Assembly (NCBI GenBank): GCA_030637025.1
Contig: DAOVVV010000032.1
Coordinates: forward strand, 1 to 27,697
From: JAGLHV01 sp023143305 [NCBI: Clostridia bacterium]
Lineage (GTDB): Bacteria; CBDUZB01; JAGLHV01
Direction: 5' to 3'
Length of the DNA stretch: 27,697 bases
Numbering within the stretch: position 1 is the first letter of the stretch; each line of letters starts with the position of its first letter. This document shows, one piece after another, positions 7,224 through 15,181 of the stretch. The position numbers and the translations under genes are program-made. The notes below the pieces were generated by a model. It had not been told where the DNA came from. It made no database searches and worked only from the letters and a program-made list of their open reading frames with translations.

Positions 7224-8530
7224 AATATGATTCTGTGCGGGGAACAAGAGATATTTTAAACGAAGAGGTTCTTAAATTACGTTACTTGGAAAATTTAGGT
7301 CGGGAGGTTTTTTCTTCCTATGGGTATAAAGAAATAATAATTCCTACTTTTGAGCGAACGGAACTTTTTACCCGTAGTATCGGGGAAGTATCGGATATTG
7401 TAGAAAAAGAAATGTATACTTTTCAGGATAAAAAGAGCAGGAGTTTGAGTTTGCGTCCGGAAGGTACTGCCGGTGTAGTGCGTGCCTATATACAACGCAG
7501 TTTGTATAGAGAAAATGCTTCCCTACGACTTTATTACTTGGGCCCAATGTTCAGGTATGAAAGGCCTCAGGCAGGTAGATATAGAGAGTTTCGTCAAATA
7601 GGTGCGGAATTCTTTGGTAGTGGGAGTACCAGGGGTGATGCAGAAATTATAAATGTGTTTATGGATTTTTTCGGGAAGGTGGGGTTGAAGGAGAAAGATT
7701 TCAAGCTTTATATCAATAATGTAGGGTGTGAAAGTTGTAGAAAAAAATACAAAGAGGTTTTTACCAATTCTATGCCGGATAATCTTTCTAACCTTTGTGT
7801 TGATTGTCAGAAAAGATTTTCCCGCAATCCTTTTCGGGTTTTGGATTGTAAAAATAAAAATTGCAGAGATTATATAAAAAATGTTCCCCTTATTTCCGGG
7901 TGTTTATGTCCGGATTGTAAGAAGAAAACACAAGAAATAAAAAAATATCTTAAGGAGTTAGACATAAAATATAAAGAAGACCCGTACTTAGTAAGGGGTT
8001 TAGATTATTATACCGGTATAGTTTTTGAAATAAAATGTAGCAAATTAGGAGCTCAGGATGCTATTGCTGCCGGGGGAAGATATGATACCTTAGTAAAAGA
8101 TATGGGCGGACATTCTGTGCCGGCAGTGGGTTGTGCACTTGGTTTAGAAAGGTTATTGGACGCGGTAAATTCGGAAGAAATTGATTTGCCCATAAAAAAA
8201 GAATTAGATGTATCTTTTGTTTGTTTAGGAGAAAGGGCTTTAGCCAAAGGTGTTGATTTAGCCGGTAGGTTACGATATAAGAAAGTTTCCTGTCAGGTAG
8301 ATTATAATGAAAAAAGTCTGAAAGCACAATTAAAAGAAGCGAATAGGTTGCAAGCAAAGTTTGCCGTTATTATAGGAGATGAGGAATTGCAAAAAGGGAT
8401 AGTAACTTTAAAGGATATGAAGGAAGAAACACAGAAAGAAGTAAAACAAGAGGAATTAACGGCTGAGATAAGAGGCCATGATAAAACAATAAGTCAACGA
8501 AGATTAGATCAAATAGAACAAAGACATTAA
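7220..8530 (+). CDS. hisS: Histidyl-tRNA synthetase
   Basis: Class II synthetase charging tRNA-His, 436 aa. It starts at TTG 7220, with GGAGGG six bases upstream inside the previous gene and the conserved opening KYDSVRGTRDI. Motif 2 is seen in FRYERPQAGRYREFRQIG, preceded by LRPEGTAGVVRAY. The HisRS-specific histidine-binding strand is LVRGLDYYTG, and motif 3 is AAGGRYD followed by GLERL. The insertion holds seven to nine cysteines (CESC, CVDC, LDCKNKNC, CLCPDC). Such cysteine pairs are common in this HisRS subgroup and may bind zinc. The C-terminal anticodon-binding domain follows, ending in a short charged tail. aspS lies 20 bp downstream, a common pairing. Confidence 0.97.
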   Translation: MKYDSVRGTRDILNEEVLKLRYLENLGREVFSSYGYKEIIIPTFERTELFTRSIGEVSDIVEKEMYTFQDKKSRSLSLRPEGTAGVVRAYIQRSLYRENASLRLYYLGPMFRYERPQAGRYREFRQIGAEFFGSGSTRGDAEIINVFMDFFGKVGLKEKDFKLYINNVGCESCRKKYKEVFTNSMPDNLSNLCVDCQKRFSRNPFRVLDCKNKNCRDYIKNVPLISGCLCPDCKKKTQEIKKYLKELDIKYKEDPYLVRGLDYYTGIVFEIKCSKLGAQDAIAAGGRYDTLVKDMGGHSVPAVGCALGLERLLDAVNSEEIDLPIKKELDVSFVCLGERALAKGVDLAGRLRYKKVSCQVDYNEKSLKAQLKEANRLQAKFAVIIGDEELQKGIVTLKDMKEETQKEVKQEELTAEIRGHDKTISQRRLDQIEQRH

Positions 8531-8550
8531 TTTAAAAACGGGAAAAATAA

Positions 8551-10299
8551 ATGAAATTAAAAAGAACGCATTATTGTGTGGAATTGGATAAAGATAATAT
8601 TGGGCAGGAAGTAGTTGTTTGTGGGTGGGTGAATTCACGGAGGGATCATGGGGGAGTTATTTTTATTGACTTGAGGGATAAAGGTGGGCTTCTCCAGGTA
8701 GTTTTTGATGCTAATTTTGAAATTGCTCATAAATTACGCAGTGAATATGTCTTAGCGGTTAAAGGGGAAATAAGAAGACGGCCTCCGGATACACAAAATC
8801 CCCATTTAAAAACAGGGGAAATTGAACTTGTTGCCGGAGAAGTGGAGTTATTGAATAAGTCTCTTACCCCCCCCTTTGAAATTTCTGAAAAAACCAAAAC
8901 TTCCGAAGAAATAAGATTAAAATATAGATATATTGATTTAAGGCGGCCGCAATTGTTAAAAAATTTCTTTCTGCGGCATAAAGTAACCAAGATAATAAGG
9001 GATATATTAGATAAAAAAGGGTTTATAGAAGTGGAAACACCTATTTTGACTAAGTCTACTCCGGAAGGGGCAAGAGATTATTTAGTTCCCAGCAGAGTTA
9101 ATCCCGGTGAATTTTTTGCTTTACCGCAATCTCCTCAATTGTTTAAACAACTTTTAATGGTTGCCGGGATGGATAAATATTTTCAAATTTGTAAATGTTT
9201 TAGAGATGAAGATTTAAGAGCAGATAGGCAACCGGAATTTACCCAGGTAGATTTAGAAATGTCTTTTATAGATGAAGAAGAAATTTTTGCTATAATTGAA
9301 GAGGTAATAAGTTCTATTTTTAAACTGGTATTAAATAAAGAAATAACCCGGCCTTTTTTGCGGTTAACTTATTCGGAAGTAATGGAAAAATATGGAACGG
9401 ATAAACCTGATTTACGTTTTGGTCTGGAGATTAGTGATCTTTCTAATATAGTTAATAATTGTCAATTTAAGGTTTTCAAAAGCGTCGTGGAAAAAGGCGG
9501 GAAGGTAAAAGGCATTCGGGTCCAAGGAGAGTTTTCCCGTAAAGAAATAGAAGAAATGACGGAATGGATTGCTTCTTTTGGGGCAAAAGGATTAGCCTGG
9601 ATGAAAGTAACTTCTAATGGATTAGAATCAAATATTACTAAATTTTTTGAAAAAGAAGAATTGCAGAAAATACAGGATAAAATGCAGGGAGGGGAAGGTG
9701 ATTTATTGTTATTTGTTGCGGATAAGGAGAAGATAGTAAATAATAGTTTAGCTAATTTGCGGTTGTATCTGGCCAAAAAAAATAAATTAATTAATCCGGA
9801 TAATTTCCATTTTTCCTGGATTACGGATTTTCCGCTTTTGGAATACAACGAAGAAGAAAAACGCCTGCAAGCTTTGCATCATCCTTTTACCGGTCCAAAA
9901 GAAGAAGATATTTCTCTTCTGAGCAAATCACCGCAAGAAGTTCGTTCCCGTGCTTATGATTTGGTTTTAAACGGTTATGAATTAGGAGGCGGGAGTATAA
10001 GGATTCATAATGCCTCATTACAAAGAGAACTGTTTAATGTTTTAGGAATTTCCAATGTTCAGGCAGAAGAAAAATTCGGATTTCTTTTGAAGGCCCTGGA
10101 TTTTGGTGCGCCTCCACACGGAGGAATAGCTTTAGGATTAGACCGTTTAATAATGCTTATGGTCGGGGCTGATTCTATCAGGGATGTAATTGCTTTTCCA
10201 AAAACTCAAAAAGCAATTTGTCTTTTAACCGAATCTCCTTCTTCTGTTGTCGAAAAACAATTGAGGGAATTACATATTAGATTGGATGTTAATGAATAA
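8551..10299 (+). CDS. aspS: Aspartyl-tRNA synthetase, bacterial type
   Basis: 582 aa, full length for a bacterial AspRS. It has an N-terminal OB-fold anticodon-binding domain (about 1-105), a class II core with motif 2 (FRDEDLRADRQPEFTQVD), an inserted GAD domain (about 290-410), and motif 3 (GLDRLIMLM) near the C terminus. In the OB fold the sequence is RRDHGG, with His at residue 33. Known non-discriminating bacterial AspRS enzymes, such as that of Pseudomonas aeruginosa, carry His there, while discriminating ones such as E. coli carry Leu. The enzyme may therefore also make Asp-tRNA-Asn for the amidotransferase route; this is inference. The coding end overlaps the phoH start. The SD is weak (a short G run eight to ten bases upstream). 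Confidence 0.97.
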   Translation: MKLKRTHYCVELDKDNIGQEVVVCGWVNSRRDHGGVIFIDLRDKGGLLQVVFDANFEIAHKLRSEYVLAVKGEIRRRPPDTQNPHLKTGEIELVAGEVELLNKSLTPPFEISEKTKTSEEIRLKYRYIDLRRPQLLKNFFLRHKVTKIIRDILDKKGFIEVETPILTKSTPEGARDYLVPSRVNPGEFFALPQSPQLFKQLLMVAGMDKYFQICKCFRDEDLRADRQPEFTQVDLEMSFIDEEEIFAIIEEVISSIFKLVLNKEITRPFLRLTYSEVMEKYGTDKPDLRFGLEISDLSNIVNNCQFKVFKSVVEKGGKVKGIRVQGEFSRKEIEEMTEWIASFGAKGLAWMKVTSNGLESNITKFFEKEELQKIQDKMQGGEGDLLLFVADKEKIVNNSLANLRLYLAKKNKLINPDNFHFSWITDFPLLEYNEEEKRLQALHHPFTGPKEEDISLLSKSPQEVRSRAYDLVLNGYELGGGSIRIHNASLQRELFNVLGISNVQAEEKFGFLLKALDFGAPPHGGIALGLDRLIMLMVGADSIRDVIAFPKTQKAICLLTESPSSVVEKQLRELHIRLDVNE

Positions 10300-11290
10300 A
10301 AATATTTTTTTAAAAGATAACGAAGAGAGTTTAAATCTCTGTGGGCAGCTTGATGAAAATCTGCATTTGATGGAAAATGCATTTAAGGTTGCTATTATTG
10401 CCAGAGGGAATAAACTTACTATAAAAGGGGAAGTAAGAAACATACAAAAAGCAGAAAAAGTTGTAGAAGAAATTTTAGAGGTGTATCGTTCAGGACACAT
10501 TCTTACCCGGCAGGAAATTAAATATATAATCGACCAAATCAAAATGGGGATGAAAGATAAGGTGTCTACTGTTTTTTCCGAAGTAATTTATACAACGCTA
10601 AAGGGCGAAAACATCAAAGCAAAAACCCTGCAACAACAAAAATATCTCCGGGCAATTAAGCAGTATGATATGGTTGTGGCTATAGGTCCGGCAGGTACCG
10701 GAAAAACTTATCTGGCAGTGGCTTCTGCTTTAGCTGCTTTAAAAGCAAAAGAAATTTCCCGTATTGTTTTAACCAGGCCTTTAGTAGAGGCGGGGGAAAA
10801 ATTAGGTTATTTACCGGGAGATTTGCAGGAAAAAGTAAATCCTTATTTGTATCCTCTTTACGATGCTTTTTTTCTTATGTTGGGCTATGAAAGATTTCAG
10901 AGATTACGGGAAGAAGAAATTGTAGAAGTGGTTCCTTTAGCTTATATGCGGGGGCGAACATTGAATGATGCGTTTATTATATTAGATGAAGCACAAAATA
11001 CCACTGCTGATCAGATGAAAATGTTTTTAACCAGATTGGGATTTGAATCCCGCATGGTTATTACCGGAGACATTACACAAATAGATTTAGAAAAGAAAGA
11101 TTTTTCCGGTTTGGTTCAAATGCAATATGTTTTAAAAAAGATAAAAGAAATTGAATTTATTAGTTTTTCCAGTAAGGATGTGATAAGACACAAATTAGTG
11201 AGCAGGATAATTGAAGCTTATTCTTTCTGGGAAAAGAAAAATAATTTTCACAAGTTTTCGGATAAGAGGGGACAACAGGCAAAAAAATAA
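10286..11290 (+). CDS. phoH: PhoH-family ATPase (YbeZ-like)
   Basis: 334 aa P-loop ATPase, usually co-encoded with YbeY and tied to RNA metabolism. The N-terminal 80 residues look like a KH-type RNA-binding segment (FKVAIIARGNKLTIKG). The Walker A motif is GPAGTGKT (134-141) and Walker B is IILDEAQN (D234, E235), followed by TRLGFESRMVITGDITQID, typical of PhoH. It starts inside the last codons of aspS. ATG 10286 and ATG 10292 are both possible, without a strong nearby SD, so translation is probably coupled. It heads the conserved block phoH-HD protein-ybeY-dgkA. The role in phosphate starvation implied by the name is not supported here. Confidence 0.95.
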   Translation: MLMNKNIFLKDNEESLNLCGQLDENLHLMENAFKVAIIARGNKLTIKGEVRNIQKAEKVVEEILEVYRSGHILTRQEIKYIIDQIKMGMKDKVSTVFSEVIYTTLKGENIKAKTLQQQKYLRAIKQYDMVVAIGPAGTGKTYLAVASALAALKAKEISRIVLTRPLVEAGEKLGYLPGDLQEKVNPYLYPLYDAFFLMLGYERFQRLREEEIVEVVPLAYMRGRTLNDAFIILDEAQNTTADQMKMFLTRLGFESRMVITGDITQIDLEKKDFSGLVQMQYVLKKIKEIEFISFSSKDVIRHKLVSRIIEAYSFWEKKNNFHKFSDKRGQQAKK

Positions 11291-11310
11291 TTTTAAAAAA
11301 GGAGAAGGTA

Positions 11311-12810
11311 ATGTTTGAATGGAGATTACCGTTAAGAAAATTATTGATACGCTTATTAAAATGGATAAAGAAAAAACCCTCAAAAACTTCTGTTAGAAGA
11401 AACGATGTTTTTTTAGGTCACAAAATACATATGCCGGTCTGGGCTGTAAGCAGTTTAACTTTTCTTATTTTATATTGGATTTTATTTCTTGAACTTGGCC
11501 TAAATTGGAATAATGCTTTAGGAATATTTCTTTTTATTTCTTTATTGATTTTTAGTACCAGGTTTTATTTACAGCGTTGTGCCCCGGAAGTTATTTCCAA
11601 TAACAATCGGTTGGCGTTACTCAGTGTTATAGCCAGTGTAATTGTTTTATTTATGGTAATGGTCGTAGAACTTAAATTGACAATGCCGGGTATTTCTCCT
11701 TATATTGTTCCTGTTCCGGCAGCAGCTATGTTGGCCACCATTCTTTTAGGAAGTAGTTCTGCGGGAATAATCGTTTTATTTTTAAGTATTATTTTGAGTG
11801 TATTAAACGGCTTTGATTTTAATTATTTTTTCGTAGCTTTAGTTGGTGGGATAACCGGAATCGGGAGTGTTTTAGGGGTACGCAATAGAAGGGATTTTAG
11901 ACGTGCAGGGTTGTTTGTAAATATTGCGAATATTATGGCAATATTGATTCTGGGTTTTTTACAAGATGTTTCTCCTTTTATAATCGGTAAAAATTGTTTA
12001 TGGGGAGTAGGAAATGGTTTTTTATCTGTAATTTTAGCCATAGGCCTCCTGCCTTATTTGGAAAATGCTTTTTTTATTACTACTGATATTAAACTTTTGG
12101 AATTAGCTGATTTTAACCAGCCTTTACTTAAAAGATTAATGTTAGAGGCCCCTGGAACTTATCATCATAGCCTTTTAGTGGGTAATTTAGTAGAAACGGC
12201 CTCAGAGGTAATCGGGGCTAATTCTCTGTTGGCTAGGGTTGGTGCTTATTATCATGATATTGGGAAGCTTAACAAACCGGAATATTTTATCGAGAATATT
12301 CCGGCTCTTAAAAGTAAACATGATAGTTTAGTTCCCTCCATGAGTAGCCTTATTTTAGTTTCGCATGTAAAAGATGGAGTAGCTCTGGCAAAGGAACATC
12401 GTTTGGACAAAGAAATAATAGATATTATTCAACAACATCATGGTACTTGTTTAATTCATTTTTTTTATCAGAGGGCATTGGAAGAATATGAATTAAAAAA
12501 AGTAGAAGAGGGGACTTATCGTTATCCGGGACCAAAACCTAAAACCAGAGAAGCAGCTTTAGTGATGTTGGCAGATGCGGTAGAAGCGGCTTCCCGTTCG
12601 TTAGAAGAACCATCTCATCGTAGAATAGAGGAGATAGTAAATAAAATTATTAATAATAAGTTTATTGATGAGCAGTTAAATGATTGTAATATTACCTTAT
12701 CTAATTTGCATCGTATCGCGGAAAGTTTTGTTCATTCTCTGGTTAGTATTTACCATTCAAGAATAGAATATCCCGGATATGGAGAAGAAAAAGATCAGGA
12801 AAAAAAATGA
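11311..12810 (+). CDS. Membrane HD phosphohydrolase, PgpH-type c-di-AMP phosphodiesterase without the large extracellular domain
   Basis: 499 aa; the start has GGAGAAGG upstream. After a basic N terminus come about seven hydrophobic segments (roughly 38-250) matching the 7TM part of PgpH/YqfF proteins. A cytoplasmic HD domain then starts at LEAPGTYHHSL (H285, H286), with HD at 315-316 in YYHDIGK, HH at 376-377 in QQHHGT and ADAVEAASRS further on. PgpH proteins of Firmicutes hydrolyse c-di-AMP and are about 700 aa or more. Here the extracellular 7TMR-HDED domain between the first TM helix and the 7TM bundle is missing, so any external sensing must differ. The gene sits between phoH and ybeY as in Firmicutes, and its stop overlaps the ybeY start (ATGA). 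Activity on c-di-AMP is inferred from the family. Confidence 0.9.
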   Translation: MFEWRLPLRKLLIRLLKWIKKKPSKTSVRRNDVFLGHKIHMPVWAVSSLTFLILYWILFLELGLNWNNALGIFLFISLLIFSTRFYLQRCAPEVISNNNRLALLSVIASVIVLFMVMVVELKLTMPGISPYIVPVPAAAMLATILLGSSSAGIIVLFLSIILSVLNGFDFNYFFVALVGGITGIGSVLGVRNRRDFRRAGLFVNIANIMAILILGFLQDVSPFIIGKNCLWGVGNGFLSVILAIGLLPYLENAFFITTDIKLLELADFNQPLLKRLMLEAPGTYHHSLLVGNLVETASEVIGANSLLARVGAYYHDIGKLNKPEYFIENIPALKSKHDSLVPSMSSLILVSHVKDGVALAKEHRLDKEIIDIIQQHHGTCLIHFFYQRALEEYELKKVEEGTYRYPGPKPKTREAALVMLADAVEAASRSLEEPSHRRIEEIVNKIINNKFIDEQLNDCNITLSNLHRIAESFVHSLVSIYHSRIEYPGYGEEKDQEKK

Positions 12811-13247
12811 TAATTTTAATTCATAATCTTCAAAAGGCAACGAAAATTAATCAACAGTATGTGAAAAAGGTTGTAAGAAAAACATTAAAGGCTAATAACT
12901 TCTTTGTAAATAGTAAGGTTAAAAAAAACACAGAAATGAATATAGTTTTTGTGGACAATAAATATATAAAGAAATTGAATAAAAAATATTTAAATAGAAA
13001 TTGTCCTACGGATGTAATATCTTTTTTGATAGGAGAAGGGGATATGTTCGGGGATGTTTTCATTTCTGTGGAACGGGCTAAAAAACAAGCAAAAGAACAG
13101 AATTGTCCTTTAAAAGAAGAATTAACTCTTTTGGTAGTTCATGGTGTTTTACATTTGTTGGGGTATGATCATATGACTAAAAAAGAAAATTTAATTATGA
13201 GGCGAAAAGAAAGTAATATTTTACAAGCCTGTTTAGATTTGGATTAG
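12807..13247 (+). CDS. ybeY: Endoribonuclease YbeY (rRNA maturation factor)
   Basis: 146 aa zinc-dependent RNase involved in 16S rRNA 3'-end maturation and ribosome quality control. The diagnostic HGVLHLLGYDH gives the three metal-binding histidines. Upstream are the conserved LNKKYLNRNCPTDVISF and GDVFIS segments. Its ATG overlaps the stop of the HD protein (ATGA), implying coupled translation; this is standard for this gene pair. The protein has a slightly longer, lysine-rich N terminus but is otherwise complete. Confidence 0.96.
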   Translation: MIILIHNLQKATKINQQYVKKVVRKTLKANNFFVNSKVKKNTEMNIVFVDNKYIKKLNKKYLNRNCPTDVISFLIGEGDMFGDVFISVERAKKQAKEQNCPLKEELTLLVVHGVLHLLGYDHMTKKENLIMRRKESNILQACLDLD

Positions 13248-13279
13248 TAAAGAGTTCAATCATTAAAGGGTTTTTTTAA

Positions 13280-14005
13280 ATGGAAATTATTAAAAATAAA
13301 ACATTATGGTCTAGTTTTAATAATGCAATCAAAGGAATAATTTATGTATTAAAAACACAGCGGAATATGCGGGTACATTTTTTGCTGGCATTTGGAATTT
13401 TAATTATTAGTTTGTTTTTAGATTTGACTAAATTTGAAATATTGATTCTTATTTTTGCCATAACAGTTGTTTTAATTGTGGAAATGATAAATACTGCAAT
13501 AGAAGTGGTTATAAATTTAATTACCGAAACTTATCATCCTTTGGCTAAAATGGCTAAGGATATTGCTGCCGGAGCTGTTTTATTTGCAGCGATAAATGCT
13601 TTTATTGTTGGGTATTTGATTTTTATGAAGTTTATAAAACTATATGTAGAATCTGATTTAGAAGTAGTATTGCTTAAAGTACAGCGTTCCCCGGAGTACA
13701 TTACTCTTATTTGTTTATTAGTAGTAATAATTTCAGTGCTTATGGGAAAGTCAATTTTTAAGAGGGGAAGTCCTTTATCCGGAGGAATGCCCAGTGGGCA
13801 TAGTGCTGTTGCTTTTGCTATTTGGACAATTACTTTGTATGTTCATCCGGATAATGTTCTTGTTCTTTCCGTGCCGGTTTTTATTCTGGCGGTTTTAGTC
13901 GTTCATAGCCGGATTGCTTTAGGAATTCATAATTGGTGGGAGGGTTTGACCGGGTCTTTTTTAGGTGTTTTAATTACCACATTAATTTTTCAATTATTTA
14001 GTTAA
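13280..14005 (+). CDS. DgkA-PAP2 fusion: undecaprenol/diacylglycerol kinase joined to a lipid phosphatase
   Basis: 241 aa membrane protein with two enzymatic halves. Residues 1-120 are a DgkA-family kinase, with three TM helices and the signature VEMINTAIEVVINL followed by AKDIAAGAV. Residues 130-241 are a PAP2 phosphatase, with GGMPSGH (nucleophile-region H174) and HSRIALGIHNWWE (R211, H217, E221). In Gram-positive-type bacteria the stand-alone DgkA at this position acts on undecaprenol. The fused pair would phosphorylate and dephosphorylate polyprenol-type lipids in the same membrane, consistent with lipid carrier recycling. SD AAAGGG is nine bases upstream. Which lipid is used, and whether both halves are active at once, cannot be seen. 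Confidence 0.88.
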   Translation: MEIIKNKTLWSSFNNAIKGIIYVLKTQRNMRVHFLLAFGILIISLFLDLTKFEILILIFAITVVLIVEMINTAIEVVINLITETYHPLAKMAKDIAAGAVLFAAINAFIVGYLIFMKFIKLYVESDLEVVLLKVQRSPEYITLICLLVVIISVLMGKSIFKRGSPLSGGMPSGHSAVAFAIWTITLYVHPDNVLVLSVPVFILAVLVVHSRIALGIHNWWEGLTGSFLGVLITTLIFQLFS

Positions 14006-14062
14006 TTTAAAAAAATTTATAAAATAATCTAAGTCTTATTTATTCTGAGAAACCGAAGGGGG

Positions 14063-14082
14063 CCCCGCAGCTTGCTGAGGGG
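14063..14082. repeat. GC-rich imperfect hairpin in the spacer after dgkA
   Basis: CCCC-G-CAG-cttg-CTG-A-GGGG folds into a 4+3 bp hairpin with one G-A mismatch, in an otherwise AT-rich spacer. A GTAG tetranucleotide partly overlaps its 3' end. No U-tract follows directly, so it is a poor terminator. It could be a degenerate copy of a dispersed palindromic element (REP-like), but there is no second copy in this window. Confidence 0.35.
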
Positions 14083-14143
14083 TAGTTGATTGCCGGCTAA
14101 AAAAATTTTGTGATTATTTATTGAAAAAAACAGGAGAAAATAG

Positions 14144-15181
14144 TTGTTTTTGTTTAAAGGATTAATTTTAGTAATATTATTAATGTGGTCATTCTTTTTT
14201 TCGTTAATGGAGACAATTTTTGTTTCTTTGGATAAATTTAAGATAAGAGAAATAAAAGAAAAAAAATCTTTTTTAAGTATTGACCGATTATTGGAAAAAC
14301 CATCCTGGTGGCTGACGGATATTCTGATAGGAAATACTTTAGTTAATATAATCTTTACTACCATGGCTATAAGTATGGCGGTTGATGTTACTTACAGGTG
14401 GTCTATTAAGAAGGAATGGATAACAGGGATAACGGCTGTTTTGGTAATGGTTATTATACTTGTCTTTGGAGAAATTATTCCCAAGACTTTAGCCCGGGTG
14501 CAAACAGTTAAGTTTTTTTCTTTAATGATTAAACCTTTTTTAACGGTGGATAAAATTTTGGTTCCGGCAAGTAAGCTATTTTTGTGGATCACCAATCTTT
14601 TTATTAAGCCCGGAAAAGAACAGCCGGAAAAAACAAAGGTAACGAAAAAAGAGTTATATTTTTTCTTGCGTACAGGCAGAAAAGAAGGAGCATTAGAAGA
14701 AGAAGAGGAGAAAATAATTTATCGGGTATTAGATTTGAAAGATATTTCCGCAGAGAGGATAATGACGCCTCGAAATAAAATAGATGCAATTTCTCTATCT
14801 CAAATTAAAGATAAAGAAGAACTTTTTTATAGGGTAATGGAAATAGGAAGATCTCGTATTCCGGTATATAAAGATAGTTTGGACAATATAAAAGGGATCC
14901 TTTATGTTAAGGATTTATTATCAGTCATAAGGGAAACGGAATCCTTTTCTATAATTAATTTTATGCATTCTACGTTTTTTGTTGAGCCGGATATAAAAAT
15001 AGATGATTTATTTAAAGAATTTAATGCTAAAAAAATACACATTGCTCTGGTAAAAGAAAAAGGAATTTTAAAAGGGCTGATAACCATGGAAGATATTATA
15101 GAAGAAATTGTAGGAGAAATTCTGGATGAATATGATTTGGGCAAGATTAGAGAAAGACAATATGGAGGATTTCGGTTATGA
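14144..15181 (+). CDS. CNNM/CorC-type membrane protein with tandem CBS domains (first of a pair)
   Basis: 345 aa, read from TTG 14144 with AGGAG seven bases upstream. The N-terminal DUF21/CNNM membrane domain has TM segments near 5-28, 55-80 and 92-112, ending in the hallmark GEIIPK. A CBS pair follows, starting around ERIMTPRNKIDAI (about 205) and running to EEIVGEILDEYD. Family members (CorC/HlyC, CNNM) are linked to Mg2+ efflux or homeostasis. The usual C-terminal CorC_HlyC domain of about 80 residues is absent; only about 14 residues follow DEYD. The stop overlaps the next gene, a paralogue, by four bases. A heteromeric pair is plausible. The transport substrate is inferred from the family. 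Confidence 0.88.
   Translation: MFLFKGLILVILLMWSFFFSLMETIFVSLDKFKIREIKEKKSFLSIDRLLEKPSWWLTDILIGNTLVNIIFTTMAISMAVDVTYRWSIKKEWITGITAVLVMVIILVFGEIIPKTLARVQTVKFFSLMIKPFLTVDKILVPASKLFLWITNLFIKPGKEQPEKTKVTKKELYFFLRTGRKEGALEEEEEKIIYRVLDLKDISAERIMTPRNKIDAISLSQIKDKEELFYRVMEIGRSRIPVYKDSLDNIKGILYVKDLLSVIRETESFSIINFMHSTFFVEPDIKIDDLFKEFNAKKIHIALVKEKGILKGLITMEDIIEEIVGEILDEYDLGKIRERQYGGFRL

Noticed and set aside
14029-14364. Minus-strand open frame of 111 codons
   Set aside because: It is antisense to the start of the first CNNM gene, has no RBS and encodes nothing recognisable.
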